Positions 7,944-15,522 of a stretch of 64,000 nucleotides of DNA are shown piece by piece. The notes under the pieces are model-generated. The model was not told where the DNA came from. It saw nothing but the letters and a program-made list of their open reading frames with translations, and searched no databases. How positions within the stretch are numbered: the first letter of the stretch is position 1; each line of letters opens with the position of its first letter. A program made the translations under genes and the position numbers. The stretch comes from Terrimesophilobacter sp036833635 (GTDB lineage: Bacteria; Actinomycetota; Actinomycetes; Actinomycetales; Microbacteriaceae): NCBI GenBank assembly GCA_036833635.1, contig DAITPJ010000001.1:1-64000 (forward strand), given 5' to 3'.

Positions 7944-9041
7944 CTACCTTTCGTTGTGATTGCCGGCCAAGGGGAAGCCGGAGTCCTCGACGGGCGCGAG
8001 CTCAGCGGAGCGGCGCACGACGAGAGTCGGAGTGAGCAGGCGGTGGATCGGTTGCGCCGTCGAATGCTCGCGAGCGGTCACGGCGCTCCCGGACTCTCCG
8101 AAGATGAGTTCGAGCGCGCTCCGCGCCACGAGGCCGAGAGGCTGGTCGACGCTCGAGAGCCCGATCGCGGCCGCGACGGGCGTGTTGTCGTAGCCGATGA
8201 CGGGGAGCGCGTCCCGGCCGAGCCTCGTGGCCGCCATCCTGGCCCCGAGGGCGAGGGAGTCGCTCGCGCAGACGAGGGCATCCGGAGGCATTGCGGACGT
8301 CAGGAGGCTCGTGGCGGCGGCGTTGCCCTGCGGAACGCCGTCTTCGACCGCGAGGGCGAGGCGGTCGAGCTCGTCGGGGGCGAGGCCGAGGCGATCGGCG
8401 GATGCCGCTGCCCATCCCGCCCTGCGTTCGAGCGCGGTCGTCGTGTCGTCGTCGAAGCCCAGGTAGCCGACCCTCCTCGCACCCCCGTCGATCGCGTGGT
8501 TCGTGGCCTGGCTGGCGCCGCTGAATCCGTCGACGTCCACCCAGGCGTGGAGCGGCTCGCCGAGGTCGTCATCGCCCGATGGGCGTCCGAATGTCACGAA
8601 GGGCACATCGTTCTCGAGCAGCCAGGCCGTGCGCGGATCGTGGCGGAAAGTCGAGGTGAGAACGAAGGCGTCGACGTCGGCGCCGTCGCGCAACCGACGG
8701 AACTCCTCGATCTCGTGCTCGGGATCCCGCGCCGTGAAGAGCATGATGCGCAGGCCCCGCGCGGCGGCCTGCTCGGTGAGCGCGTGGAGGAAGCGGTCGA
8801 GAAGCGAGCCGGAGATTCCGTTCGTCATCGGGTCGAGGCGCACACCGATCGTGGAGGACTTGCGCGTGCGCAGCCGGCGGGCGGAGGCGTGGGGCCGGTA
8901 GCCGAGCTCCTCGATCGCGGCGGTGACGCGGGTCCTCGTCGCGGGCTTGACGATGTGCGGCGAATTGAGCACGTTCGAGACGGTCTGTCGAGAGACGCGC
9001 GCGACGCGGGCGACGTCCTCGACCGTCGGGAGCTTCCGCAT
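7944..9041 (-). CDS. LacI family transcriptional regulator
   Basis: The N-terminal helix-turn-helix (VEDVARVARVSRQTVSNVLN) with hinge GYRPHASARRLRT is classical LacI. The ~300-residue remainder is a periplasmic-binding-like sensor domain ending in DQPLGLVARSALELI. It is the first gene of the sugar transporter operon and lies opposite a glucosidase gene across a 193-bp region that contains two TTTGATCGTTCAA sites. It is most likely the local repressor of both units, induced by the imported sugar or a product of it. The C-terminus shares its stop region with the SD of the binding-protein gene. Confidence 0.93.
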   Translation of the reverse strand: MRKLPTVEDVARVARVSRQTVSNVLNSPHIVKPATRTRVTAAIEELGYRPHASARRLRTRKSSTIGVRLDPMTNGISGSLLDRFLHALTEQAAARGLRIMLFTARDPEHEIEEFRRLRDGADVDAFVLTSTFRHDPRTAWLLENDVPFVTFGRPSGDDDLGEPLHAWVDVDGFSGASQATNHAIDGGARRVGYLGFDDDTTTALERRAGWAAASADRLGLAPDELDRLALAVEDGVPQGNAAATSLLTSAMPPDALVCASDSLALGARMAATRLGRDALPVIGYDNTPVAAAIGLSSVDQPLGLVARSALELIFGESGSAVTAREHSTAQPIHRLLTPTLVVRRSAELAPVEDSGFPLAGNHNER

Positions 9042-9062
9042 CCTGCCTCCTCAACACTGAGA

Positions 9063-9075
9063 TTTGATCGTTCAA
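9063..9075. promoter_or_regulatory. LacI-type operator candidate 1
   Basis: TTTGATCGTTCAA, a partial inverted repeat (TTGA/TCAA) 22 bp upstream of the LacI-family start codon. It is repeated almost identically at 9119-9132. Position and form fit an operator of the adjacent LacI-family regulator. Confidence 0.6.
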
Positions 9076-9118
9076 CTTCCTCCGCCGTTGAGCATGCAAC
9101 CTGATTTGACGGGGAAAG

Positions 9119-9132
9119 TTTGATCGTTCAAA
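9119..9132. promoter_or_regulatory. LacI-type operator candidate 2
   Basis: TTTGATCGTTCAAA has inverted arms TTTGA and TCAAA. Its centre is 56 bp from candidate 1, both being in the divergent promoter region between the regulator gene and the glucosidase gene. The spacing of about five helical turns would allow looping or dual control. Confidence 0.6.
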
Positions 9133-9234
9133 TGCTTGGTGTTACATTACCTCAAGCGACCCGAATGTCAATGCCCTTCCGAAGCGGAAGATCGGCGACG
9201 ACCAGGTGAGCCAGTGAGGAGCGGCGAAGAGCAC

Positions 9235-11274
9235 ATGTCCGCACCCCTGCAGCCCCTTCTGCACAACGAACTCGTCGTGCTTCGCGCGCCGACTCAGGCC
9301 TGGTCGGCGCGGGACGGCTCGATCGGCCAGGCGCCCATCCACGGCCTCTACTTCTCGGATGTCCGGGTCGTCTCCCAGCTGGCGGTGATCGTCGGCGCGG
9401 TTCCAGGTGAGCACATCGCGACCGAGCCGCTCGGCGCGGACTCGATGAGTTTCGTGACGCTCCTGCGGCACCTCGACGACCGGGCCGCCGACCCCAAGGT
9501 GCGTGCCAGCCACACCCGCACGGCGACGGCGGGAACCATCCAGGAGACTCTCACGGTCTCGTCGCACCTCGACGAGGGCATCACGACGGAAGTGGTCGTC
9601 ACGCTCAGGGCAGACCTGTGCGACATGGACCGGGTCAAGGCCGGGCTCGAGTCGCCCGCCAGTCCCGAGATCCGGGTGCGGGGTGAGCAGGCCGGCTGGT
9701 CGAGCGAGTCCGTGCACGTTCGGCTCGACGCTCCGGATGCGACGGTGTCGGCATCCGGAGGACTCGTCGAACTGCGCTGGCCCGTCGTCGTGCCGCCGCA
9801 CGGGGAGACGAGCATCTCCTGGACGATCTCGGCGCGCGACGAGCAGGCCGTCGTCACCGGGGTCGACTTTCCGCCGCGGTGGTCGACGCTCCGAGTCCGC
9901 GCTGACGACGAGCGGCTTCCGCGCTGGCTCGCGACTGCGCTGGGAGACCTCGACGCGCTGCGCATGGCGACCGTCGACGCTCCCGACCTCGTCTTCCTGG
10001 CCGCCGGCGCGCCGTGGTTCTTCACGCTCTTCGGCCGCGACTCGATCTGGGCGGCCAGATTCATGCTTCCGCTCGGCACCGAGCTCGCCCACGACACCCT
10101 CCGCGTGCTGGCCGGCCTGCAGGGAACGCGGGAGGTGCCCGCGAGCGCTGAGCAGCCTGGCAAGATCATGCACGAGCTGCGGCGCGAGACCCTGCGCATC
10201 CCCGACGAGGCGATCACCCTGCCGCCGCTCTACTACGGGACGGTCGACGCGACCGCCCTATGGGTTTGTCTCCTTCACGACGCGTGGCGCTGGGGGCTCG
10301 CGGATGACGATGTGCGCGAGCTCATCCCCCACCTTGAAGCAGCGCTCGGCTGGATGCGCGACTACGGTGACGCGGACGGCGACGGCCTCCTCGAGTACAT
10401 CGACCTCACCGGCCACGGCCTCGCCAACCAGGGCTGGAAGGACTCCGGCGATTCGGTCCAGTGGCGTGATGGCACGCTCGCCGAGGGACCCATCGCGCTG
10501 TGCGAGGTGCAGGCCTACGCCTACGAGGCGGCGACCCACGGCGTCGACCTCCTCGAGCACTTCGGCCTCGACGGCGCTGAGTGGCGCGCCTGGGCCGCTG
10601 CTCTCAAGTCGAAATTCCACGAGTCGTTCTGGATCGAATCGGCAGAGGGCGCATATCCGGCGATCGCGCTCGATGCTGCCAAGCGGCCCGTCGACACCGT
10701 GACGAGCAACCTGGGCCATCTTCTCGGAACGGGACTGCTCGACGAGCGGCACGCCGCCCTCGTTGCACGACGGATCGTCTCCCCCGAGCTCGATTCTGGC
10801 TTCGGCCTCCGCACGATGTCGACCGACTCGAGCGGATACTGGCCGCTCAGCTACCACGGCGGAAGCGTCTGGACCCACGACACCGCCATCGCGATCGCCG
10901 GGCTCGCGCGCGAAGGCTTCGCGAAGGAGGCCGGCCGACTCGTCTCAGGCCTTCTCGCGGCAGCGAGCGGCTTCGAGTACCGGATGCCGGAGTTGCATTC
11001 CGGAGACCCGGCATCCCGGCTCGTCGTTCCGGTGCCCTACCCTGCGGCCTGCCGCCCGCAGGCCTGGTCGGCGGCCGCAGCGGTCTCGGTACTCGCGAGC
11101 GTGCTCGGCCTCGACCCCGATGCCCAGGCCGGCGTCCTGCGGATGTCGCCCTCCGGCTCCGTCGGGCTGCTCTCGGTCTCGGGGATCCGCTTCGGCGGAG
11201 CTGAGGTGTCGGTACGCGTCACGGCCGACGGCGAGGTCGCGTACAGCTCCGGTGCCGCCATCGAGGTGCGCTGA
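9235..11274 (+). CDS. Glycogen-debranching-type amylo-alpha-1,6-glucosidase
   Basis: A 679-aa cytosolic protein. Residues ~10-215 match the N-terminal beta domain of bacterial debranching enzymes (HNELVVLRAP, IHGLYFSDVRVVS). The remainder is an (alpha/alpha)6 barrel of the trehalase/glucosidase clan, with AGAPWFFTLFGRDSIWAAR, YYGTVDATALWV, GLANQGWKDSGDS and GGSVWTHDTAIA, where the acidic residues expected for catalysis lie. It would cleave branch or end glucosyl units from imported oligosaccharides. ATG 9235 is preferred over an in-frame upstream GTG because GAGGAG lies upstream and the family begins near this point. It is divergent from the LacI-controlled transporter and probably co-regulated. 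Confidence 0.88.
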   Translation: MSAPLQPLLHNELVVLRAPTQAWSARDGSIGQAPIHGLYFSDVRVVSQLAVIVGAVPGEHIATEPLGADSMSFVTLLRHLDDRAADPKVRASHTRTATAGTIQETLTVSSHLDEGITTEVVVTLRADLCDMDRVKAGLESPASPEIRVRGEQAGWSSESVHVRLDAPDATVSASGGLVELRWPVVVPPHGETSISWTISARDEQAVVTGVDFPPRWSTLRVRADDERLPRWLATALGDLDALRMATVDAPDLVFLAAGAPWFFTLFGRDSIWAARFMLPLGTELAHDTLRVLAGLQGTREVPASAEQPGKIMHELRRETLRIPDEAITLPPLYYGTVDATALWVCLLHDAWRWGLADDDVRELIPHLEAALGWMRDYGDADGDGLLEYIDLTGHGLANQGWKDSGDSVQWRDGTLAEGPIALCEVQAYAYEAATHGVDLLEHFGLDGAEWRAWAAALKSKFHESFWIESAEGAYPAIALDAAKRPVDTVTSNLGHLLGTGLLDERHAALVARRIVSPELDSGFGLRTMSTDSSGYWPLSYHGGSVWTHDTAIAIAGLAREGFAKEAGRLVSGLLAAASGFEYRMPELHSGDPASRLVVPVPYPAACRPQAWSAAAAVSVLASVLGLDPDAQAGVLRMSPSGSVGLLSVSGIRFGGAEVSVRVTADGEVAYSSGAAIEVR

Positions 11275-11318
11275 CGCGAGGGCGTGCTCCGCGGGCCGGC
11301 TCGGATGTGCGACACCGC

Positions 11319-11324
11319 TAGATT
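11319..11324 (+). promoter_or_regulatory. -10 box of a leaderless promoter
   Basis: TAGATT ends exactly 6 nt before ATG 11331, and no Shine-Dalgarno sequence is present. The transcript likely begins at the start codon. Confidence 0.65.
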
Positions 11325-11330
11325 CGAGTC

Positions 11331-12536
11331 ATGAGCTACGACATCGACACGGTTCGCGCGGACTTTCCCGCGCTAGCGGGCGGCTCCGCCCACTTCGACG
11401 GGCCGGGCGGCACCCAGACGCCGCGGCGGGTGATCGACGCGATCGCCGGGGCGCTCAGCGGGCCACTGTCGAACCGGGGGACCGTGACGGCGGGCGAGTC
11501 CAACGCCGAGAGGACGGTGCAGGATGCGCGGTCGGCGATCGCCGACCTCGTCGGCGGCGATGCCGGTGGTGTCGTGTTCGGCCGGAGCGCGACCCAGCTC
11601 TGCTACGACTTCTCGCGCTGGATCTCACGCGATTGGGGCGCAGGCGACGAGGTCGTCGTGACCCGCCTCGACCACGACTCCAACGTGCGCCCGTGGGTGC
11701 AGGCGGCCGAGCGTACGGGCGCGACGGTGCGCTGGCTCGACTTCGACCCGCAGACCTCGGAGCTCGACGACGTGGCCAGCGTGCTCTCCGACCGCACGAA
11801 GCTCGTCGCGGTGACCGCCGCCTCGAACCTCATCGGCACGAAGCCGCCCGTCGCCGCGATCGCGGCCGTCGCACACGACGCCGGCGCTCTCGTCTACGTC
11901 GACGGAGTGCACTTCACGGCGCACTGCTCGGTCGACATGGCCGCGCTCGGCGCCGACTTCTTCGCGTGCTCGCCCTACAAGTTCCTCGGGCCGCACCTCG
12001 GTGTGCTCGCGGCCTCGCCGGCACTCCTCGAGACGCTGCATCCCGACAAGCTCCTCCCCTCCACCAACGACGTGCCGGAACGCTTCGAGTTCGGCACGCT
12101 CCCCTACGAGCTGCTCGCCGGGGTCGCCGCCGCGGTCGAGTACCTCGCGGGGCTCGGCGGGGGCGCGCGTGCGGATGCGTCGCGCCGGGCGTCGCTCGTC
12201 GATGCCTTCGGGCGACTCGAGGCCTACGAGGATGCCCTGCTCGCCCGGCTCGAGGCCGGCATCCGGAACCTGCCCGGCGTGACGCTGCACTCGCGCGCCG
12301 CGCGCCGCACGCCCACCCTGCTGCTCACGATCGACGGGCGCGACACCGTCGATGCTTACGAGTTCCTCGCCGCACGCGGTGTCGATGCGCCGTCCTCGAA
12401 CTTCTACGCGCTCGAAGCGAGCAGGCGGCTCGGGCTCGGCGACGAGGGAGGCCTGCGCGTCGGACTCGCCCCCTACACGAACGACGACGACGTCGACCGC
12501 CTGCTCTCCGGCCTCGCCGCCTTCCTCGCGGCCTGA
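11331..12536 (+). CDS. Cysteine desulfurase-like PLP enzyme (class V aminotransferase)
   Basis: A 401-aa fold-type I PLP enzyme. It opens with the signature of the cysteine-desulfurase-like subgroup (DFPALAGG...FDGPGGTQTP), contains DHDSNVRPW and VDGVHFTAH with the cofactor-binding Asp and His, and SPYKFLGPH where Lys217 should form the Schiff base. No mobile loop Cys typical of IscS or SufS is evident, so sulfur transfer is unproven, and nearby iron-sulfur assembly genes are lacking. The gene stands alone, transcribed from a probable leaderless promoter and ending at a long palindrome. Confidence 0.85.
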   Translation: MSYDIDTVRADFPALAGGSAHFDGPGGTQTPRRVIDAIAGALSGPLSNRGTVTAGESNAERTVQDARSAIADLVGGDAGGVVFGRSATQLCYDFSRWISRDWGAGDEVVVTRLDHDSNVRPWVQAAERTGATVRWLDFDPQTSELDDVASVLSDRTKLVAVTAASNLIGTKPPVAAIAAVAHDAGALVYVDGVHFTAHCSVDMAALGADFFACSPYKFLGPHLGVLAASPALLETLHPDKLLPSTNDVPERFEFGTLPYELLAGVAAAVEYLAGLGGGARADASRRASLVDAFGRLEAYEDALLARLEAGIRNLPGVTLHSRAARRTPTLLLTIDGRDTVDAYEFLAARGVDAPSSNFYALEASRRLGLGDEGGLRVGLAPYTNDDDVDRLLSGLAAFLAA

Positions 12537-12621
12537 ACGAAAACGAAGGAGATCCGGGCGTTCTCGACCACTTCGTGCCCGAAGTGGCATGAAACGCGCC
12601 GATCTCCTTCGTTTTCGTTCA
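12534..12621. repeat. 88-bp near-complete palindrome between convergent genes
   Basis: Perfect 21-bp arms (TGAACGAAAACGAAGGAGATC and its complement, at 12534-12554 and 12601-12621) enclose a nested CCACTTCG-TGCC-CGAAGTGG hairpin. The left arm begins inside the stop codon of the upstream gene. Transcribed on either strand it folds almost end to end, so it may be a bidirectional terminator or a mobile palindrome. Confidence 0.8.
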
Positions 12622-12672
12622 CCACGACGGATGCCGCGCTCCGGGCGCGGGACTGCCAGCGGATGGGCGCCG

Positions 12673-13770
12673 CTAAAGATTACTGAGGGTCGCGATGACC
12701 TGGCGCGCGATCTGGCGGCCGGCACGGTTCGCGCCGATCGTGCTCGCCTGCGGGCCGTAGCCGGCGAAGAAGATGCGGCCATCCTTCCACGACGAGCCGT
12801 TGCCGACGGTCACGCCGCCCTCCTTCTCGCGCAGCTTGAGCGGCGCAAGGTGCCGCAGCTCTGGGCGGAACCCGGTGGACCACAGGATCGCGTCGGCCTT
12901 CTGGAACGTGCCATCCGACCAGCGCACGCCATCCGGTTCGATCGCGGAGAACATCGGCTTCGCAACGAGCAGCCCCCGGTCGATCGCCGCCTGCACGCGG
13001 CGGGTGCGCGGCACGCCAGTCCCGCTCACGATGCTCGGCAGCGCCCGACCGGCGCGCGCGGCCTCGTCCTGCATGGCGACGGCGGCGGCGCCGGCCTCGA
13101 GGTTGAGCTCGCCCTCATCGAGGAACTCGATCGGGCGCCGGCTGGCCCAGACGACGTCGGCCGCGACTCCCTCGAGTTCCATGAGGAAGCCGATCGCCGA
13201 TGTCCCCCCTCCGACGACCACGACGCTCTTGTCGCGGAACTCCTCCGCCGACGTATAGTCGCTCGTGTGAAGGTGTCGCCCTGAGAACGAGTCGAGACCC
13301 GGATACCACGGGATGAACGGCGCCCCCCAGGTGCCTGTCGCATTCACGACGATGTCGGTCGTGAGCTCATGGGACCCGCCCGCGGCATCCGTGTAGTCGA
13401 CGACGAGGTCGAGGTCGCGGTTCGACACCGAGTGCACGTCGGCCGGGCGTACGATCCGCAGGTTGTAGAAATCCTCGTACTGCCGGTAGTAGTCGGCGAC
13501 GACCTCCCTGGCCGGGAGCGTGCGGTCGGCCTCGTCGAACGTGAGGCCGAGAGCGTCCATGCCAGGAAGGTCGTTGATGCGGTGGGCTGAGCCGACCCGC
13601 AGCGCCTCCCACCGGAGCTGCCACGCACCGCCGGTGCCGGGACCGCGATCGAGCACGACGAAGTCGCTTGCGGGCTCGAGACCGAGCCGCTGGAGATAGA
13701 ACGCGACCGAGAGCCCGGCCTGGCCGCCGCCGATGATGACGACCTGCGGATGCGACGGGGCTGGGCTCAC
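12673..13770 (-). CDS. Flavin-dependent monooxygenase/oxidoreductase (CzcO/FMO-like)
   Basis: A 365-aa two-dinucleotide-fold flavoprotein. FAD site IIGGGQAGLSVAFYLQ lies at residues ~10-26, a second GGGTSAIG fold at ~190 should bind NADPH, and VNATGTWG plus STGFRPEL complete the flavin monooxygenase pattern; family members act on N- or S-containing or ketone substrates. A TAACGT box lies 6 nt before GTG 13770, which fits a leaderless transcript. The gene is convergent with the desulfurase-like gene across the 88-bp palindrome. The substrate cannot be predicted. Confidence 0.85.
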   Translation of the reverse strand: MSPAPSHPQVVIIGGGQAGLSVAFYLQRLGLEPASDFVVLDRGPGTGGAWQLRWEALRVGSAHRINDLPGMDALGLTFDEADRTLPAREVVADYYRQYEDFYNLRIVRPADVHSVSNRDLDLVVDYTDAAGGSHELTTDIVVNATGTWGAPFIPWYPGLDSFSGRHLHTSDYTSAEEFRDKSVVVVGGGTSAIGFLMELEGVAADVVWASRRPIEFLDEGELNLEAGAAAVAMQDEAARAGRALPSIVSGTGVPRTRRVQAAIDRGLLVAKPMFSAIEPDGVRWSDGTFQKADAILWSTGFRPELRHLAPLKLREKEGGVTVGNGSSWKDGRIFFAGYGPQASTIGANRAGRQIARQVIATLSNL

Positions 13771-13776
13771 ACGATT

Positions 13777-13782
13777 ACGTTA
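13777..13782 (-). promoter_or_regulatory. -10 box of a leaderless promoter
   Basis: TAACGT on the minus strand ends 6 nt before GTG 13770. There is no SD sequence. Confidence 0.6.
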
Positions 13783-13911
13783 CCCGGCCCATCCGGGAAG
13801 GCCGAGAGCGGCCGCCTGCATGCTAAAGTTGGAAGTTAGTTTTGGAATCCTTGTAGGTCAATTCTGAGCCCCGGCGTGTAGGTTCAGGCTGGAATCGTGA
13901 GGGGGTAACCC

Positions 13912-14094
13912 ATGGGACGTGGTCGCCAGAAGGCCAAGCACACCAAGGTTGCCAGGGAGCTGAAATATTTCAGCCCGGACACCAACTACGACGCGCTCGA
14001 ACGCGAGCTCACGAAGGCCGAGAAGAACGAGGCCATGGAGAAGTGGCCGGAGTACAGCCACGCCGGCGAGGAGTCCGAGCAGGCCAGCACGTAG
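13912..14094 (+). CDS. DUF3073 domain protein
   Basis: A 60-aa basic-then-acidic protein (MGRGRQKAKHTKVARELKYF...) that matches the DUF3073 family throughout, a small protein conserved in actinobacteria near purM and purF. The first 20 residues are strongly basic, as in nucleic-acid-binding proteins, but no function is established. The SD is GAGGGGG, 5 nt before the ATG. The 140-bp upstream region is AT-richer than its surroundings and likely holds the promoter. Confidence 0.9.
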   Translation: MGRGRQKAKHTKVARELKYFSPDTNYDALERELTKAEKNEAMEKWPEYSHAGEESEQAST

Positions 14095-14120
14095 CTCGCC
14101 TGAGCAGGCTCTGCGTGGCG

Positions 14121-14810
14121 TCAGTGCTGTTTCGCCCACTCCCGGATGAGGGAGTTGGCTTCCGGATGATCCGGCACCCGATGTCCGAACCCGGCGAGTT
14201 GTCGATGCGTCGCCCCGAGTCGGACGAGTGCGGCGGCGATCTCCTCGAACTCTTCGTTCCAGCCGCCCGTGACGACGAGGGTCGGGATCTCGGCGAAGAC
14301 CGCTGTCGGCGTCGGGATGTCCCAGGGCGCCGGCAGCAGGCGCAAGCGTTCGGCGCTCCTCAGCTCCGCCGCGGTCGTGGGGGCTTTCGGCTCCGGAATA
14401 CCGATCGCCGTGAACCAGGCCAGACCGTACTCGGCGGCGGTCAGTCCCGGCGCCGCGGCGATGACCGGCGACATCCGGCCGATGTGATCCTCGACGTGCT
14501 CGGCGCCGCTGGCGAGCGAGTAGAGCGCGGGCTCCATGAGGGTCATGGATCTGACGGCTCCCGATTCGGTCGCCGCCTCGACGGCGGGAAGTGCCCCGTA
14601 GGAGTGGGCGACTACGTGGGCACCGCCGCCGCAGGCCTCGAGGATCTGCGCGGCCCAGTCCCGGATGTCCGGCACAGCGGGCTCCTCCTCGCCGAACCCC
14701 GACAGCGTGAGGTAGGCGGCGGACGGGAACACGGACTGCTGCTCCGGCCAGTTGGCCCGACCTGCCCGGCCGGCGCCGTGCACGAAGACGAGGTGCGGTC
14801 GCGCATCCAT
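14121..14810 (-). CDS. Alpha/beta hydrolase
   Basis: A 229-aa cytosolic hydrolase. The strand HLVFVHGAGRAG supplies the oxyanion region, AHSYGAL the nucleophile elbow with the Ser, and GFGHRVPDHPEA the catalytic His near the end, with the acid probably in LVVTGGWNEEFEE. It is a small member of the family that includes esterases and carboxylesterase-like enzymes of unknown substrate. An AATACT sequence 6 nt before the ATG may be a weak leaderless -10 box. It is convergent with the DUF3073 gene. Confidence 0.85.
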   Translation of the reverse strand: MDARPHLVFVHGAGRAGRANWPEQQSVFPSAAYLTLSGFGEEEPAVPDIRDWAAQILEACGGGAHVVAHSYGALPAVEAATESGAVRSMTLMEPALYSLASGAEHVEDHIGRMSPVIAAAPGLTAAEYGLAWFTAIGIPEPKAPTTAAELRSAERLRLLPAPWDIPTPTAVFAEIPTLVVTGGWNEEFEEIAAALVRLGATHRQLAGFGHRVPDHPEANSLIREWAKQH

Positions 14811-14984
14811 GCCTTGAGTATTCCACGGCCGCTCAGCCTGGCTACAGCAGACGATCGCGAGGCGCGTTGAGCGGCATCTCCTCGTCCCTCACAGACCCAT
14901 CTCCTTGTCGCACTCCACAATCTCTGCCCCGGTGGGTCCGAGCGCATCAGCACGGTCGCCATCGTTGAGCCCGGAGGTGGAGAT

Positions 14985-15257
14985 GTGCCGACGGTCGCCC
15001 GCGTCAAGGGTTATCGATTCTTCTTCTACAGTCTGGAGAATCGCGAGCCCGCCCACGTTCACGTCGAGCGCGGCCGCAGCACAGCCAAATTCTGGCTGAC
15101 GCCGGTACGATTGGCATCAAGCAAGAGATTCCGCCCACACGAAATGAACCGGATCGCACGAATCGTCGAGCGTAACCTCGAGACCTTTAGAGAGGCTTGG
15201 AATGAGCACTTTGACGAAGGCGAACTCGACCGCCGTCAGCGTGAAAGTGACCACTGA
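14985..15257 (+). CDS. DUF4160 domain protein, possible toxin-antitoxin partner
   Basis: A 90-aa protein with the DUF4160 hallmark VKGYRFFFYSLENREPAHVH and a C-terminal helix ending in acidic residues. GTG 14985 has a good SD (GGAGG, 7 nt away). The next gene, a DUF2442 protein, overlaps it by 56 bp. The pair is often found together, and such tight pairs of small proteins have been proposed as toxin-antitoxin modules; no activity is shown by the sequence itself. Confidence 0.85.
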   Translation: MPTVARVKGYRFFFYSLENREPAHVHVERGRSTAKFWLTPVRLASSKRFRPHEMNRIARIVERNLETFREAWNEHFDEGELDRRQRESDH

Positions 15258-15441
15258 TGCACTCCAGGTAGTCCTCGCCGATGGGCGCGAGATCTCCGCA
15301 CCCCTCTCCTGGTTCCCGCGGTTGATGGCGGCGACCGAAGCCGAGCGGCGGAACTGGCGGCTCATCGGTGCCGGGGAGGGCGTGCATTGGCCGGCCGTCG
15401 ATGAGGACGTGTCCGTCGCCAGCCTCCTCCGACTCCGCTGA
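15202..15441 (+). CDS. DUF2442 domain protein, partner of the DUF4160 gene
   Basis: A 79-aa protein with the DUF2442 pattern: VKVTTDALQVVLADGREI, PLSWFPRL, and NWRLIGAGEGVHWPAVDEDV. It starts on ATG 15202 inside the DUF4160 gene, in another frame, so the two must be co-translated. In the proposed pairing it would be the antitoxin or DNA-binding half, but this is inference. It ends just before an interleaved palindrome that separates it from the convergent purM. Confidence 0.85.
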   Translation: MSTLTKANSTAVSVKVTTDALQVVLADGREISAPLSWFPRLMAATEAERRNWRLIGAGEGVHWPAVDEDVSVASLLRLR

Positions 15442-15451
15442 GCCGACAGAA

Positions 15452-15518
15452 GGGTCCCACATGGCCCTTCGGAGCGCCCGCGAAGGGCACTTTGGGACCC
15501 CTCACGACACCCTTCGCG
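15452..15518. repeat. Interleaved (ABA'B') inverted repeats downstream of purM
   Basis: Arm A GGGTCCCA (15452-15459) pairs with TGGGACCC (15493-15500). Arm B CGCGAAGGG (15479-15487) pairs with CCCTTCGCG (15510-15518). CGAAGGGC can also pair with GCCCTTCG at 15464-15471. The order A-B-A'-B' permits alternative hairpins or a pseudoknot. A copy with the same plan but different A arms is at 16657-16714. Confidence 0.7.
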
Positions 15519-15522
15519 CAGC

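Noticed and set aside
11331..12536. Functional SufS/IscS cysteine desulfurase for iron-sulfur assembly
   Set aside because: The PLP Lys is present but the catalytic loop Cys and neighbouring suf or isc genes are not evident, so only a desulfurase-like call is supported.
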